Assembly: GCF_009455635.1 (NCBI RefSeq)
Contig: NZ_QPER01000002.1
Coordinates: forward strand, 2,728,001 to 2,792,000
Source: Paraburkholderia agricolaris
Lineage (GTDB): Bacteria > Pseudomonadota > Gammaproteobacteria > Burkholderiales > Burkholderiaceae
DNA length: 64,000 nt
Direction of reading: 5' to 3'
Part shown: positions 8,852 through 18,297 of the stretch, in pieces
Numbering within the stretch: position 1 is the first letter of the stretch
Layout of the letters: each line of letters begins with the position of its first letter
The notes under the pieces: generated by a model
What the model was told of the DNA's origin: nothing
Database searches by the model: none
The model's input: only the letters and a program-made list of their open reading frames with translations
Made by a program: the position numbers and the translations under genes

Positions 8852-9871
8852 CTACATCGCTGACGCAACTTCGCGCAACGGCGAGTGACCGGGAGGCGAG
8901 CGGCGCAATGCCCACGCATCGCTCGCGGCCACAATCGCGCCCTGCAAGGCGGCACCGTGACCGAAAGCGGCAATCGCCACTTCTGGCGGATAAGGCACGG
9001 CTCGCGCCAGCAGCGAACGCATACCGTCAGGAATGCCTGGGATACGCGCCATTCCGCCGCCGATCACGATCCGCGACGGGTCCAGCATCAGCGTCAGATT
9101 GACGACGTGCCTCGCGAGGCACGCGAATGCGTCCTTGATCAGCGCCGCCACGTTGGGCAACGAGTCCTGCAACGCGAACGCCTCGTGCGTACTGACGTTT
9201 CGTCCTAGCAGAATGCTCACGCGATCGGCAATCGCACGGCCGGAAACGAAGTCTTCCAGCGACGCGCCGCCATCGGCGAACAGCACTTCGTCCGAAACGC
9301 CACGCAACTGGTAGCCGATCTCGCCCGACGCGCCATTCGCGCCACGCAGCACTTTTCCATCGATCACCGCAGCCGCTGCCAATCCCGTCCCCAGGTTCAG
9401 ATACAGGCCGCAATCGACGCCGGCAAGCGCACCGCAGCGCGCCTCCGCCAGTGCAGCGGCTTTGACGTCGGTTTCGACGGTGACGCACTGGGCAGCGAAG
9501 CCCGCGCGCAGCACATCGTGGAGTGCAAGCTGGTCCCAACCGGGATTGTTCGGCGCGAGCCGGATGCCGTCGGGTTCGATGATGCCGGGGGTAACCGCGG
9601 CCACCGCCAGAAACCGCCGTTCCACGCCGGCAAGCGTCTTCGCAATCAGCGCCCTCGCTGCTTCGAACATGCGCCGCATGACGGCCTCCGCGCCCTGCTC
9701 CGCCAGGGTCGGAATTTCCGTTTCATGAAGACGCTGCCCTGCTGGCGTGGTGGTCGCCATGGCAATCTTGGTGCCACCGAAATCGATGGCCAGCAGGAAT
9801 CCGTTTGGATCATCATCAACATCAACATCAGCGCCGGTGCGCTGAATTTCAGTCAGGTCTTTAACGTGCAT
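8852..9871 (-). CDS. ROK-family sugar kinase-like protein
   Basis: This 339-aa ROK protein has the ATP-binding phosphate loop LLAIDFGGTKIAMA near residue 27 and the second nucleotide motif LNLGTGLAAAAVIDGKVLRG followed by GASGEIGY. The zinc-binding CxCGxxGCxE motif typical of ROK proteins is absent: the stretch after GEIGYQ has no cysteines. Its start codon overlaps the end of the upstream APC permease gene by 11 bp, so the two are probably translationally coupled. This suggests it phosphorylates or senses a compound imported by that permease. The substrate is unknown. Confidence 0.82.
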   Translation of the reverse strand: MHVKDLTEIQRTGADVDVDDDPNGFLLAIDFGGTKIAMATTTPAGQRLHETEIPTLAEQGAEAVMRRMFEAARALIAKTLAGVERRFLAVAAVTPGIIEPDGIRLAPNNPGWDQLALHDVLRAGFAAQCVTVETDVKAAALAEARCGALAGVDCGLYLNLGTGLAAAAVIDGKVLRGANGASGEIGYQLRGVSDEVLFADGGASLEDFVSGRAIADRVSILLGRNVSTHEAFALQDSLPNVAALIKDAFACLARHVVNLTLMLDPSRIVIGGGMARIPGIPDGMRSLLARAVPYPPEVAIAAFGHGAALQGAIVAASDAWALRRSPPGHSPLREVASAM

Positions 9872-11333
9872 GCGCTTCGCTATTCACTGTTGCAATGTTG
9901 TCCGCCTGGCGTTCGAGATACACCTCGCGGATGGGCTTCGGGCCAAACGGCCATTGCCGCGCGACACGCGCCCAGATCAGGAACGCGATCAGCCCAAGGA
10001 TGAGCCAGCCGGTCGACATCAACTGGGATTGACGGTCGGTTGCATAGAAAACATAGAGCCAACCCACCAGCGCAACGAGGCTCGGCACTGGATAGAGCCA
10101 CTGCCGATACGGGCGATGCAAGTTCGGCTGACGGCGGCGCAGCACGGTCAACGCCGCGATCTGCGCCACCGACTGCAGCAGCACCGCGACGGCGACCAGC
10201 ATGTTGATCACGGCCGTCAGATCGAAAAACGTTCCGGCCGCAGTGACCACACCCATCACCAGCAAAGCGATATGCGGAAAGTTGTGCCTGGGATGCAGCT
10301 TGCCGAATGCGGCCAGAAACACTCCGTCGCGAGCCGCATAGAAAGGCACGCGTGAGCCGCCGAGCAGTCCTGCAAAAACTGAAGCAAGCGCCGCCACCAG
10401 GATCAGAACGGTGACAATCGCCGCTGCGGCATGCCCCCAGTTGCGCGACACGACGAGCGATGCGACCGAGGTCGACTTGGCCACTTCCTGCCATGGCACC
10501 GTGCCGATCACGCCGACATTCATGGCGAGGTAAAGGACCATCATGGCGATGATCGAAACGATGATCGAGCGCGGCATGACGCGGCCGGGATTCTTCAGTT
10601 CATCGCCCATGTACGCCGTCGTGTTGTAGCCGGCGTAGTCGTAGATGGCGATGATCAGGCCCGCACCGAGGCCCATGAAGAACTTGCCGGGATCGCCCGC
10701 ATCGGGCGGCAGCGTCGTTGCAAGGCTCAGATGGAAGTTCGAGTACGCGGCGGCAATGGTCAGCCCGACCGCCAGCATCATGATGATCCACAGCACCGTG
10801 CTCAACGCGCGAATCGATTCGATCCGCCGATACAGCGCGAGGACCACCAGCGCGGTCGCCACGACGCCGATCGCGTGCGTCTGCCACGCCGGAAGATTCG
10901 GCAGGAAGAACCCCAGGTACTGAACAAAGCCGATGATGCCCGTGCTCATGATGAGCGGAATGGACAGCATCGCGGTCCAGACGAACAGAAAAGGCATCAG
11001 CTTGCCGGTGCGGTACTGGAACGCTTCACGTACGTAGAGATAGGTGCCGCCCGCGCCAGGCATCGCCGCGCCGAGTTCCGCCCAGACCAGGCCGTCCGCC
11101 ATGGCCAGCACCGCGCCGAAAATCCAGCCGATGACGGCAAGCGGCCCATTCATCACGGCCACGATCGCCGGGATGGTCAGGAATGGGCCGACGCCGCAGA
11201 TCTGGATCATGTTCACCGCGGTCGCCGAAAACAGGCCGACGGAGCGGTGGAAATGCGGCGCATCGGTCACCGGCCGCTCGGCCGCCCCAGCCAGCGCGGT
11301 TGAGGACGGCTCCTGCCAGGCAGAATCGCTCAT
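9861..11333 (-). CDS. APC-superfamily amino-acid permease
   Basis: This 490-aa polytopic inner-membrane transporter has about 12 hydrophobic helices. Helix 1 holds the APC motif (MIQICGVGPFLTIPAIVAVM), and the helix 6-like stretch reads IIAIYDYAGYNTTAYMGDELKNPGRVMPR, typical of amino-acid/polyamine permeases. I chose the start MSDSAWQ because AAGGAGAC precedes it by 5-10 nt; the longer frame adds an unrelated 42-residue lead. It is divergent from a ROK regulator (194-bp promoter region) and overlaps the downstream ROK kinase-like gene. The substrate is probably an amino acid or amine. Confidence 0.87.
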   Translation of the reverse strand: MSDSAWQEPSSTALAGAAERPVTDAPHFHRSVGLFSATAVNMIQICGVGPFLTIPAIVAVMNGPLAVIGWIFGAVLAMADGLVWAELGAAMPGAGGTYLYVREAFQYRTGKLMPFLFVWTAMLSIPLIMSTGIIGFVQYLGFFLPNLPAWQTHAIGVVATALVVLALYRRIESIRALSTVLWIIMMLAVGLTIAAAYSNFHLSLATTLPPDAGDPGKFFMGLGAGLIIAIYDYAGYNTTAYMGDELKNPGRVMPRSIIVSIIAMMVLYLAMNVGVIGTVPWQEVAKSTSVASLVVSRNWGHAAAAIVTVLILVAALASVFAGLLGGSRVPFYAARDGVFLAAFGKLHPRHNFPHIALLVMGVVTAAGTFFDLTAVINMLVAVAVLLQSVAQIAALTVLRRRQPNLHRPYRQWLYPVPSLVALVGWLYVFYATDRQSQLMSTGWLILGLIAFLIWARVARQWPFGPKPIREVYLERQADNIATVNSEAHAR

Positions 11334-11527
11334 GTATGTCTCCTTGCGGCGTGCGCCGCGTTGATAGTCAGATGCTCCGGGGGTCCATCCGTTTTTTTGC
11401 GAATGATAGGAAACTTTCTTTACTAATGCAATCGCATCAAAAATGTTTTCGACCCGCATCGACGGCGAGCGGCTTGCCCAGCCGGACAGTCGTTGATAGG
11501 ATCGGCCATCCCGAAACCAGACGCCCC

Positions 11528-12739
11528 ATGCACGCGCATCGAAAGAACAGCAGGCCGACAGTCACCGTCACCCGAGGTCCCGCGTTCGTCCGCCAGGGCA
11601 ACGAATGGGCCATCTATCAGCATCTGTTGTCGCTGGCCCCCGCCTCCAGTCCGCAATTAGCGGAGAGCACCGGGCTGTCCAAGGTGACGGTCACGGCCGC
11701 GCTCGGCAATCTCGAGAGGCTGGGGCTCGTCGAGCAGACGGGCGTGCGCGGCGGCAGCGCGGGACGTTCGCCGCGTCTTTACGCGCCGCGCGCGCGAGCG
11801 GGTTTCGTGGTCGCGATCGACGTCGGCGCCAAATGGATCCGGGGCGCGGTCGCCGATCTGACCGGGGCGGTAGTGGCCCGGCTCGACAAACGCACCCCTG
11901 CCCGCGTGGAACGGCTGGTCGCCCGAATCGTCGAGTTGGTCGGCGCGATGCTTGAAGAGCAGCACATTTCGAAGAGCGAGGTTCTCGCGACCATACTCGG
12001 CTCGCCAGGTGTGCTGGATGCGGAAAGCGACCGGCTGCGTCTCGCGCCGAACCTGCCGGATCTGGAGCGCGTGGGGTTGATTCCATCGCTGCGGGAAGCG
12101 CTCGACGCCGACCTGCTGGTTGAGAACGACATCAACCTGGCGACACTGGGCGAACAGCAGCACGGCTTGGGGCGCGGCGTCGACAACTTCGTTTTTATGT
12201 GGGTCGGCACGGGCGTCGGGCTGGGGATCATCGCCGATGGCAGGCTGCATCGCGGCGCCCACGGTTTTGCCGGCGAGATCGCCGTGCTGCCCGCGGCGCC
12301 GGTGGTGGGCTCGAAGTCCGACGGAATCTATCGTCCAATGTTCGAGGTGTCCGCCGCGGCGAAGGGAATCGTCGCGCATGCGCAGCGGCTCGGCCTTGAG
12401 GTGGCCAATGCGGAAGGCGTATTCGTGGCGGCCCACGCCGGCGATCCGCGCGCACTCGACTGCGTGGCGGAAGAAGCACGGCAACTCTCGTGGGGACTCG
12501 CGTCGATTATTCCGATTCTCGATCCGAAGCTGGTAGTGCTCGGCGGTGGGATCGGGCGAAGCGGCGCCCTTCTGCTACCGACAATCCGCGCTCACCTCGC
12601 CGACTGGCTGCCGATTCCTGTGCCTGAGTTCGCGGTGTCGGCAACCGCGACCGATGCGGTGTTGCTGGGAGCGATTGTGTTAGGCGTCGAGCGCGGGCGG
12701 CTCAGGGCTTTTGAGCGGCTGGGGTACGCGACTTCGTAG
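11528..12739 (+). CDS. ROK-family transcriptional regulator
   Basis: This is a 403-aa repressor-type ROK protein. The N-terminal winged helix (residues ~30-75) reads QHLLSLAPASSPQLAESTG then LSKVTVTAALGNLERLGLVE. The ROK kinase-fold domain follows (VVAIDVGAKWIRGAVADL; MWVGTGVGLGIIADGRLHRG; GFAGEIAVLPAAP). As in the nearby ROK kinase-like protein, the cysteine zinc motif is missing. The ATG used is the internal one just before HAHRKN; the longer frame runs back into the divergent permease. It likely controls the divergent permease/ROK operon. An internally deleted copy of its C-terminal half lies 26 kb away, at 38.1 kb. Confidence 0.87.
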   Translation: MHAHRKNSRPTVTVTRGPAFVRQGNEWAIYQHLLSLAPASSPQLAESTGLSKVTVTAALGNLERLGLVEQTGVRGGSAGRSPRLYAPRARAGFVVAIDVGAKWIRGAVADLTGAVVARLDKRTPARVERLVARIVELVGAMLEEQHISKSEVLATILGSPGVLDAESDRLRLAPNLPDLERVGLIPSLREALDADLLVENDINLATLGEQQHGLGRGVDNFVFMWVGTGVGLGIIADGRLHRGAHGFAGEIAVLPAAPVVGSKSDGIYRPMFEVSAAAKGIVAHAQRLGLEVANAEGVFVAAHAGDPRALDCVAEEARQLSWGLASIIPILDPKLVVLGGGIGRSGALLLPTIRAHLADWLPIPVPEFAVSATATDAVLLGAIVLGVERGRLRAFERLGYATS

Positions 12740-12820
12740 GATGGCAAGGATTCCAGACTACGAAATATCGGCTAGTGGCACGCTTCAACCGCGCCCATGA
12801 GACCGCCAGTCAGCCAGGAC

Positions 12821-13918
12821 TTATGTCCGGCCGCCCTGCCCGGAAAGACCCAAAATCGCCTGCAGCGCGACGACGCGCGTCTGCGCGAACGCCATGCCTT
12901 TCCATGCGTCGTTATCGCAATAGAAAACGTCTTTCAGGTCACGGCCGATCTGCTGCGCCTGTTCAGCGGACACGTCCGCATGCCGATGCAGCCAATGGTC
13001 CGCGCGTAGCGCATGCAAGACCCGCGACGTCTCATAGGTTCCGAATTCGAGGCCGAGCGTGGTCTTTTCGACCGTCGGGAATCCTTCGTAAACGGTATTC
13101 ATCAACGGTCCATCGATAACGGCCGACACTGAACGCGGATCGACGATCTGTTTGACATCGGCGCCCCACCAGTTACGCGCTCGCTGCAGTTCAGACGGGT
13201 CGTCCCGCATGAAAATTTTCTCGCCGTGACCATGAGCGCCGAGACCGGTATGGATATCCACCCACGCCAAACGGTCGAAGTTGGGCAGGTGCGCGCCGAG
13301 CATCGCCTTGATCTCACGCGTGCTCCAGCATCGCGAAGTTCCGCCGTAGAACATGCCGTCAGGCACCTCGTATTGCCCCTTCGTCGCGGTCTCGCGCAAC
13401 TTGCGTTCGCCATGCTGCCGGATGTAGCCGGCAAGCGCGTCATTATCGGCATCCGTCGGCGGCCACGTCTCGGGCAGGAGCAATGCGTCGAGCTCCGGGT
13501 AATCCGGGTTGGCGCCGGTAGCCGTGCTGAAATCAACGCCGTTGCGATTCAGGTCGACGTTGTCTTCATTCACTCTGCGCAGGTGCGCAAATCCATAAGG
13601 ATTGGCAGCGTGAATGAGAAGCAGCGCGACCGCCCTGTCCCGTAGCTCGGCCAGAAAATCGGTGTCGCTCAGCAAGCCGACCTGACATCCCGATCCGCAA
13701 AAGCCTTCCACGCCGTGCGTGCCAGACGTGATGACGAGCACTGAGCGGGCGTTGCCTGGCGAAAGCAGGGCTGAGTCGATCGAAAGCGCCTCGCCATCAG
13801 GCCCGAGCCTGGACGGATGGAATACGCGCCCAACAGTGAGATCCAGCGCCTGGGACGCGCCGAGAAATTTTTCTCGCGCTTCGACATAGGTGTCTGAAAA
13901 GTAATTCTGTACCGTCAT
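12821..13918 (-). CDS. DUF2817 / M14-like zinc carboxypeptidase-family protein
   Basis: This 365-aa protein belongs to the DUF2817 family, which has the fold and zinc site of M14 carboxypeptidases. Visible motifs are SGTHGVEGFCGSG with an HxxE zinc pair near residue 75, then IHAANPYGFAHLRRVNEDNV followed by DLNRN, and later WVDIHTGLGAHGHGE with the third zinc histidine. It has no signal peptide and is probably cytoplasmic. The start is the ATG before TVQNYF; the longer frame adds an improbable basic lead. It lies 58 bp downstream of an M81 metallopeptidase on the same strand, so both probably act on the same imported peptide. Confidence 0.85.
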   Translation of the reverse strand: MTVQNYFSDTYVEAREKFLGASQALDLTVGRVFHPSRLGPDGEALSIDSALLSPGNARSVLVITSGTHGVEGFCGSGCQVGLLSDTDFLAELRDRAVALLLIHAANPYGFAHLRRVNEDNVDLNRNGVDFSTATGANPDYPELDALLLPETWPPTDADNDALAGYIRQHGERKLRETATKGQYEVPDGMFYGGTSRCWSTREIKAMLGAHLPNFDRLAWVDIHTGLGAHGHGEKIFMRDDPSELQRARNWWGADVKQIVDPRSVSAVIDGPLMNTVYEGFPTVEKTTLGLEFGTYETSRVLHALRADHWLHRHADVSAEQAQQIGRDLKDVFYCDNDAWKGMAFAQTRVVALQAILGLSGQGGRT

Positions 13919-13976
13919 CTCTCGACCTTTAACCGTTGCATGAAAGCGCATGCCGGACACGCCGGCCCCTAACCCA

Positions 13977-15449
13977 TCAGTGATGCGTCTGAGTGTCCGC
14001 AAACGGATCGTCTGTCGCCGGCCACAACGGCCTGCCCGCCTTCGTATAGGACCGGGTGGCAAAGTCTCTTTCGAGCGTGCCCGGCGCATCGACGTGAATA
14101 ATGTCTTTGGCGAGCGGTGCAAAAGCCGCGTGGAAGTGATTCAGGGACTTCACGACAACGATCTTGAAGCGGCTCGGATCGAGTCCTAGCGCGACCATGA
14201 ATTCAGGGTGGAACACTTGCGTTCGATGCGTGTTCAGAATCAGATTGACGTTGCCGATGCTGACCCATGCCGCGTCGCCGATGCTGATAGGAACGAGGCC
14301 GAATCTCTGCGTGATGCCGGACGCGAGCCGGCGCACGGTGACGTCCAGATCCAGCGGCTGGCCCGAAGCGGCGCCGACTTTTCCCCCAATGCGAAGTTTC
14401 AGTCTCGCGCCTTCGCCTGCTTCCTGGCAGAAACGGACAGCAACCGGATCCCAGTACAGCGCGCTAATGACATTGTCGATGCCGCGCTCCAGGATTCTTT
14501 GCAGAATAAAAGTCGAATCGCCGGGTGCGCCGCCGCCGGCGTTATCGGACACATCGGCCAGAACAACCGGGCCCTCGGCGGCAGCGCACGCGCGATCCAA
14601 CGCTTCGTCTATCGATCTGAAAACCGGCGTCAGGGCCGCGCGCTGGCTCCAGAGTTCGGCGCCAAGTGCCGCGGCCAGCGTAGCAGCCTTGCCCTGGTCG
14701 CCGTCGGCGATCACGAGCATTTTGGCGCCGACGTCCGCGACATCGCCCCACGGGAAACCATGCACGAAAGACACGGAGAGAATGCCATCGGCGCCTTCCA
14801 TCGCTTTCATTCTTTCGACGAACTCGCGCAGCGGCTGATCCTGGGTCCTGAAGATGCCCAGCATCCGGCAATCGAACATCGCCATTCGGGGCGTGACTTT
14901 ACCCGTTACGGTATCGGCGACGAGTTCGAAAAGCTGAGCCGCACAAATTTCGATATCGACGTGCGGATACTCCTTGTACGTCACGATCGCCGTCGCCTTG
15001 TCGAGCATCAGCGGAGTGAGGTGGGCGTGCAGATCCAGTTCCACCCCAATCGGCAGGTCCGGCCCGACAACCGTCCGGATATGGCTGAGCAGATCGCCTT
15101 CAACGTCGTCATAACCGTCGGCCACCATCGCGCCGTGCAGCGCGAGGATAACGAAGTCGACTGTGCCGGCCGCCTTCAGATCGGCCACGATCCTTGCCCG
15201 AAACTCTTCATACACGGCGCGGCTGGTAATGCCGCCCGGTTCCGCCACCGCGCAGAGACTTTCAACCGCCGTCCAGCCGCGCGCATCGGCCATCTGTTTC
15301 CAGGTTGCAAGCTGGGCTGAGCAGCAGTTCAGTTGGCGCTGCGTCGCGTCGCCATAGGCGAGCAGGAGCTGCTCAAAGCTTTGCCGCCCGGTGGGGATAG
15401 GCGAAAAGGTATTGGTTTCGGTGTCGAGCCCAGCCATGAAGAAATTCAT
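13977..15449 (-). CDS. M81-family (MlrC-like) metallopeptidase, copy 1
   Basis: This 490-aa member of peptidase family M81 is the group of microcystinase C (MlrC). The conserved set is all present: ETNTF with Glu11 at the N-terminus, LDLHAH (Asp/His pair), YKEYPHVDIE (His), and SVSFVHGFPWGDV. The C-terminal MlrC domain has LADVSDNAGGGAPGDST and LKLRIGGKVGAASG. There is no signal peptide, so it is cytoplasmic. I chose the start MNFFMAG as the normal family N-terminus. It heads a two-gene unit with the DUF2817 peptidase. The 24-bp recurrent element lies 70-93 bp upstream, and the gene is divergent from the TonB-dependent receptor. Confidence 0.9.
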   Translation of the reverse strand: MNFFMAGLDTETNTFSPIPTGRQSFEQLLLAYGDATQRQLNCCSAQLATWKQMADARGWTAVESLCAVAEPGGITSRAVYEEFRARIVADLKAAGTVDFVILALHGAMVADGYDDVEGDLLSHIRTVVGPDLPIGVELDLHAHLTPLMLDKATAIVTYKEYPHVDIEICAAQLFELVADTVTGKVTPRMAMFDCRMLGIFRTQDQPLREFVERMKAMEGADGILSVSFVHGFPWGDVADVGAKMLVIADGDQGKAATLAAALGAELWSQRAALTPVFRSIDEALDRACAAAEGPVVLADVSDNAGGGAPGDSTFILQRILERGIDNVISALYWDPVAVRFCQEAGEGARLKLRIGGKVGAASGQPLDLDVTVRRLASGITQRFGLVPISIGDAAWVSIGNVNLILNTHRTQVFHPEFMVALGLDPSRFKIVVVKSLNHFHAAFAPLAKDIIHVDAPGTLERDFATRSYTKAGRPLWPATDDPFADTQTHH

Positions 15450-15518
15450 TTTGTCTCTTTCGATGATTGTCATCAGGCCGGGGAGTGCCCTGCCAGTGCC
15501 TCCTATTGTACAGAACGA

Positions 15519-15542
15519 TAAAAATATTTCCATTTAGGAAAA
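15519..15542 (-). promoter_or_regulatory. Recurrent 24-bp A/T-rich element, copy D (upstream of M81 copy 1)
   Basis: Read on the minus strand, this begins TTTTCCTAAATGG and ends AAATATTTTTA. It matches the copies in front of the MFS transporter and the XRE-cupin gene at about three quarters of positions, and the block AAATATTTTT is identical to the MFS copy. It also contains the inverted repeat TTTCC-N5-GGAAA. Proposed operator of the XRE-cupin regulator (inference). Confidence 0.5.
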
Positions 15543-15644
15543 TTCCCCTACCTCAAAGCCCGCCAAGCGCCCGTGGCGCGCGGTAAAACTCGCCGATCGC
15601 AACCGGAACAATGCGCTTTCCCAAGTTGTCCAGGACGGCTCAAA

Positions 15645-15668
15645 TACCCATTTTTGAAAATCTTTTTC
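15645..15668 (+). promoter_or_regulatory. Recurrent 24-bp A/T-rich element, weaker copy E (upstream of TonB-dependent receptor)
   Basis: The right half (TTGAAAATCTTTTTC) matches the TTGTAAATATTTTTC half of the copy in front of the MFS gene at 13 of 15 positions. The left half is poorly conserved. It lies about 120 bp upstream of the receptor start, in the divergent promoter region shared with M81 copy 1. Confidence 0.4.
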
Positions 15669-15787
15669 TTTTTAGGATAATTTTTGCTACCTTGTGCACG
15701 TGGCCCGGTACAAGGAGCGGTAAAGATCCGGCCGGCCCACTCCAGCCAGTTGAACCGAGACCATGGAATTCAAGGAGGAGACCCATC

Positions 15788-18145
15788 GTGGGTATAAAGA
15801 CCAAGCAGAACAGGCCCCCGCGGGGAAAACACAACAACGGCCGCGCTCTCGTGCGGCCCGTGAGCGGGCGCTATGCGTCGATGCTCGTCGGGCCCGCTGT
15901 CGGACTGACGGTACTGTGTGCGCATGCGCAAACGGCGCCCTCCATCCCAACGCCGGCGTCGGCACCGGTCGCCGCGAGCGCCACCACCGCGGCGTCGGCG
16001 GCCAAACCCCAGGCAGCGGCAAAGAGCGCTGCGACCGCAAACGCCACGACCCTGAACACTGTTGAAATTACGGCGAACCGCCGCCGGGAACCGGCGCGTG
16101 AAGTGCCGATGCAGGTCAATGCGCTGAGCTCGGAAGAACTGCAACGCAAGGGTGACGCGTCAATGCGCGATTACCTGACGAAGGAGCCGGGCGTATCGCT
16201 CTCCTCGGTGGGCGCGGGCAATGCGCAGATCACCATGCGCGGGATCACGACCGGCACCGACATTTCGCCGACAGTCGGCGTCTACGTCGACGAAGTACCG
16301 TTCGGCTCCAGCACGATCTATGGGTCCGGTTCACAACTTTCACTGGACATGGGGCTGCTCGACCTCAACCACATCGAGTTGCTGCGAGGTCCGCAAGGCA
16401 CGCTGTACGGTGCGGGTGCAATGGGCGGGCTGCTGAAGTACGTGACAAACGAGCCGGATACAGAGGGCGGCGTCACCGGTCATGCCGGCATCATGTTCTC
16501 GGGCACCGACCACGGCGGCCTCAACCATACCGAGAGCGCGGTGGTGAATGTGCCGATCAAGCAGGACGTCGCCGCCCTGCGAGTCAGCGCCTTCAACCAG
16601 CAGGACGGCGGTTACGTGAACCGTATCGGCGGCGATCCGGAAAAAGGCGTGGACGGCGCCAGCACCCGCGGCGGCCGCGCATCCCTGACAGTAACGCCGA
16701 CCAATGCGCTGACAGTGCGCCTGACCGCAACCACGCAGCAGATCAAGCGCGATGGCACGGCGTCCGTGGATTACAACTTCTACACGCGGCAACCGGTCTA
16801 CGGCGACCTGACCCAGAACCGGCTGGTTGACGAGCCGTTCGACCAGATCATCGAACTCTATTCCGCGAACATTGAGTACGACTTCGGGTGGGCACGCCTG
16901 AACGCCATTTCGGCCTATCAGACCATACGCTCCAGCCAGACCAGCGACGACTCCGCTGTCTATCCCGGCATCCTGAACGCCCAGTTCGGTGCGCCGCTGT
17001 TTCGCACGGCTGCCGCGAATCTGGCTATCTCCACGGACAAGTTCACCCAGGAATTGCGCCTCACCTCCCCGGCCAATCGCAAGCTCGAGTGGATTGCCGG
17101 GCTTTTTTACACAAGCGAACGCAGCAGTCAGAATCAGTCTCTCACGGCCACCGGGCCCACGACATCGCTCAATCTGCTCACGAATCAATTTCCGTCGACC
17201 TACAAGGAATACGCAGCCTACGGCGATCTGACCTATCACTTCACCAGCCGATTGTCCGCAACCGCCGGCTTGCGGGTTGCCCATAACGACCAGACGTTCA
17301 GCGCCATCGCATCGGGCCCGCTTGCCGGATCGGGAAATCAACCGGGCCAGTCTGCTGATACGAGCAAGACGTATCTCTTTACGCTCGGCTATCTGGTAAC
17401 GCAAAACAGCAGCCTGTACGGACGGATCGCAAGCGGCTACCGCCCCGGCGGTCCGCAACCGAGCTATCACGATCCTGTTACTGGGCAAATGTCGCCGGGA
17501 ACGTTCAACCCCGACACGCTGACCAGTTATGAAGTGGGCTACAAGGCCGACTTCCTGGATAAGCGCGCCTCGTTATCCGTGTCGGCATTCGATATCGAAT
17601 GGAAGAACATCCAGCTCAACACCATCATCAACACCCTCGGCGTGGTTGCCAACGGCGGCAAGGCCCGTTCAAGGGGACTGGAGTTCTTCGGCACACTGAA
17701 TCCGACTCCGCAGTGGCATCTGGGCGCGGGCCTCACCTATCTCGACTCGCGGCTCACCCAGGATGTGGTGGGCATTGGAGCCATGTCGGGCGACCGCCTG
17801 CCCAATACCCCCGATCTCTCGGCCACGGTCAACATCGACTATCTCTTCAACGTCGCCTCGTATCGCGCCTACGTGGGCGCGACCGAAGCCTATATCGGGC
17901 AGCGCAACTCGAATTTCCCTGGAAGCAAGACTGCGCCGAACTTCAGCATGCCGGGTTATTTCACGACGGACCTGCGTGCCGGTATCGATCTGCACAAGGC
18001 GAACGTTTCCCTCTTTGTTCATAACCTGTTCAACAAACGCGGCATGCAGGCAGCGGGCAGTTCCTTCGTTCCGCTCGGCGGACCCGCGTCGGTTATCTTC
18101 ATCCAGCCTCTGACGGTTGGCATGCAGATCGACGTGCCGTTCTAA
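15788..18145 (+). CDS. TonB-dependent outer-membrane receptor
   Basis: This 785-aa receptor imports large ligands across the outer membrane using TonB energy. I chose the GTG start because AAGGAGGA precedes it by 9 nt; upstream codons look non-coding. A long signal region (MLVGPAVGLTVLCAHAQ) precedes an Ala/Pro-rich spacer and the TonB-box-like LNTVEITANRRREPA. The plug domain follows (LRGPQGTLYGAGAMGGLLKY), then the barrel ending in LTVGMQIDVPF with C-terminal Phe. It resembles the 'iron complex outer-membrane recepter' type of sphingomonads and burkholderias. D-serine dehydratase follows 152 bp downstream, and a dedicated TonB/ExbB/ExbD set lies 10 kb away in the same locus. The ligand is probably a peptide or siderophore. 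Confidence 0.9.
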   Translation: MGIKTKQNRPPRGKHNNGRALVRPVSGRYASMLVGPAVGLTVLCAHAQTAPSIPTPASAPVAASATTAASAAKPQAAAKSAATANATTLNTVEITANRRREPAREVPMQVNALSSEELQRKGDASMRDYLTKEPGVSLSSVGAGNAQITMRGITTGTDISPTVGVYVDEVPFGSSTIYGSGSQLSLDMGLLDLNHIELLRGPQGTLYGAGAMGGLLKYVTNEPDTEGGVTGHAGIMFSGTDHGGLNHTESAVVNVPIKQDVAALRVSAFNQQDGGYVNRIGGDPEKGVDGASTRGGRASLTVTPTNALTVRLTATTQQIKRDGTASVDYNFYTRQPVYGDLTQNRLVDEPFDQIIELYSANIEYDFGWARLNAISAYQTIRSSQTSDDSAVYPGILNAQFGAPLFRTAAANLAISTDKFTQELRLTSPANRKLEWIAGLFYTSERSSQNQSLTATGPTTSLNLLTNQFPSTYKEYAAYGDLTYHFTSRLSATAGLRVAHNDQTFSAIASGPLAGSGNQPGQSADTSKTYLFTLGYLVTQNSSLYGRIASGYRPGGPQPSYHDPVTGQMSPGTFNPDTLTSYEVGYKADFLDKRASLSVSAFDIEWKNIQLNTIINTLGVVANGGKARSRGLEFFGTLNPTPQWHLGAGLTYLDSRLTQDVVGIGAMSGDRLPNTPDLSATVNIDYLFNVASYRAYVGATEAYIGQRNSNFPGSKTAPNFSMPGYFTTDLRAGIDLHKANVSLFVHNLFNKRGMQAAGSSFVPLGGPASVIFIQPLTVGMQIDVPF

Positions 18146-18297
18146 AGCGGATCATGGGCGCGGAGATTGCCGGTGTCTCCGCGGCGGCGCGGCCTGTATC
18201 GTCGGGTCGCGCCGCCATACCGAACGGCGGTGCGCTCCACCCCCAGCCCCCCAGCCCTACGCGTTGCCCATTCGAGCCGGCGTCACTGAGATAGTCC

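Noticed and set aside
11183..11527. In-frame 5' extension of the ROK regulator
   Set aside because: It runs antisense through the divergent permease gene and its RBS. The internal ATG gives the normal regulator N-terminus.
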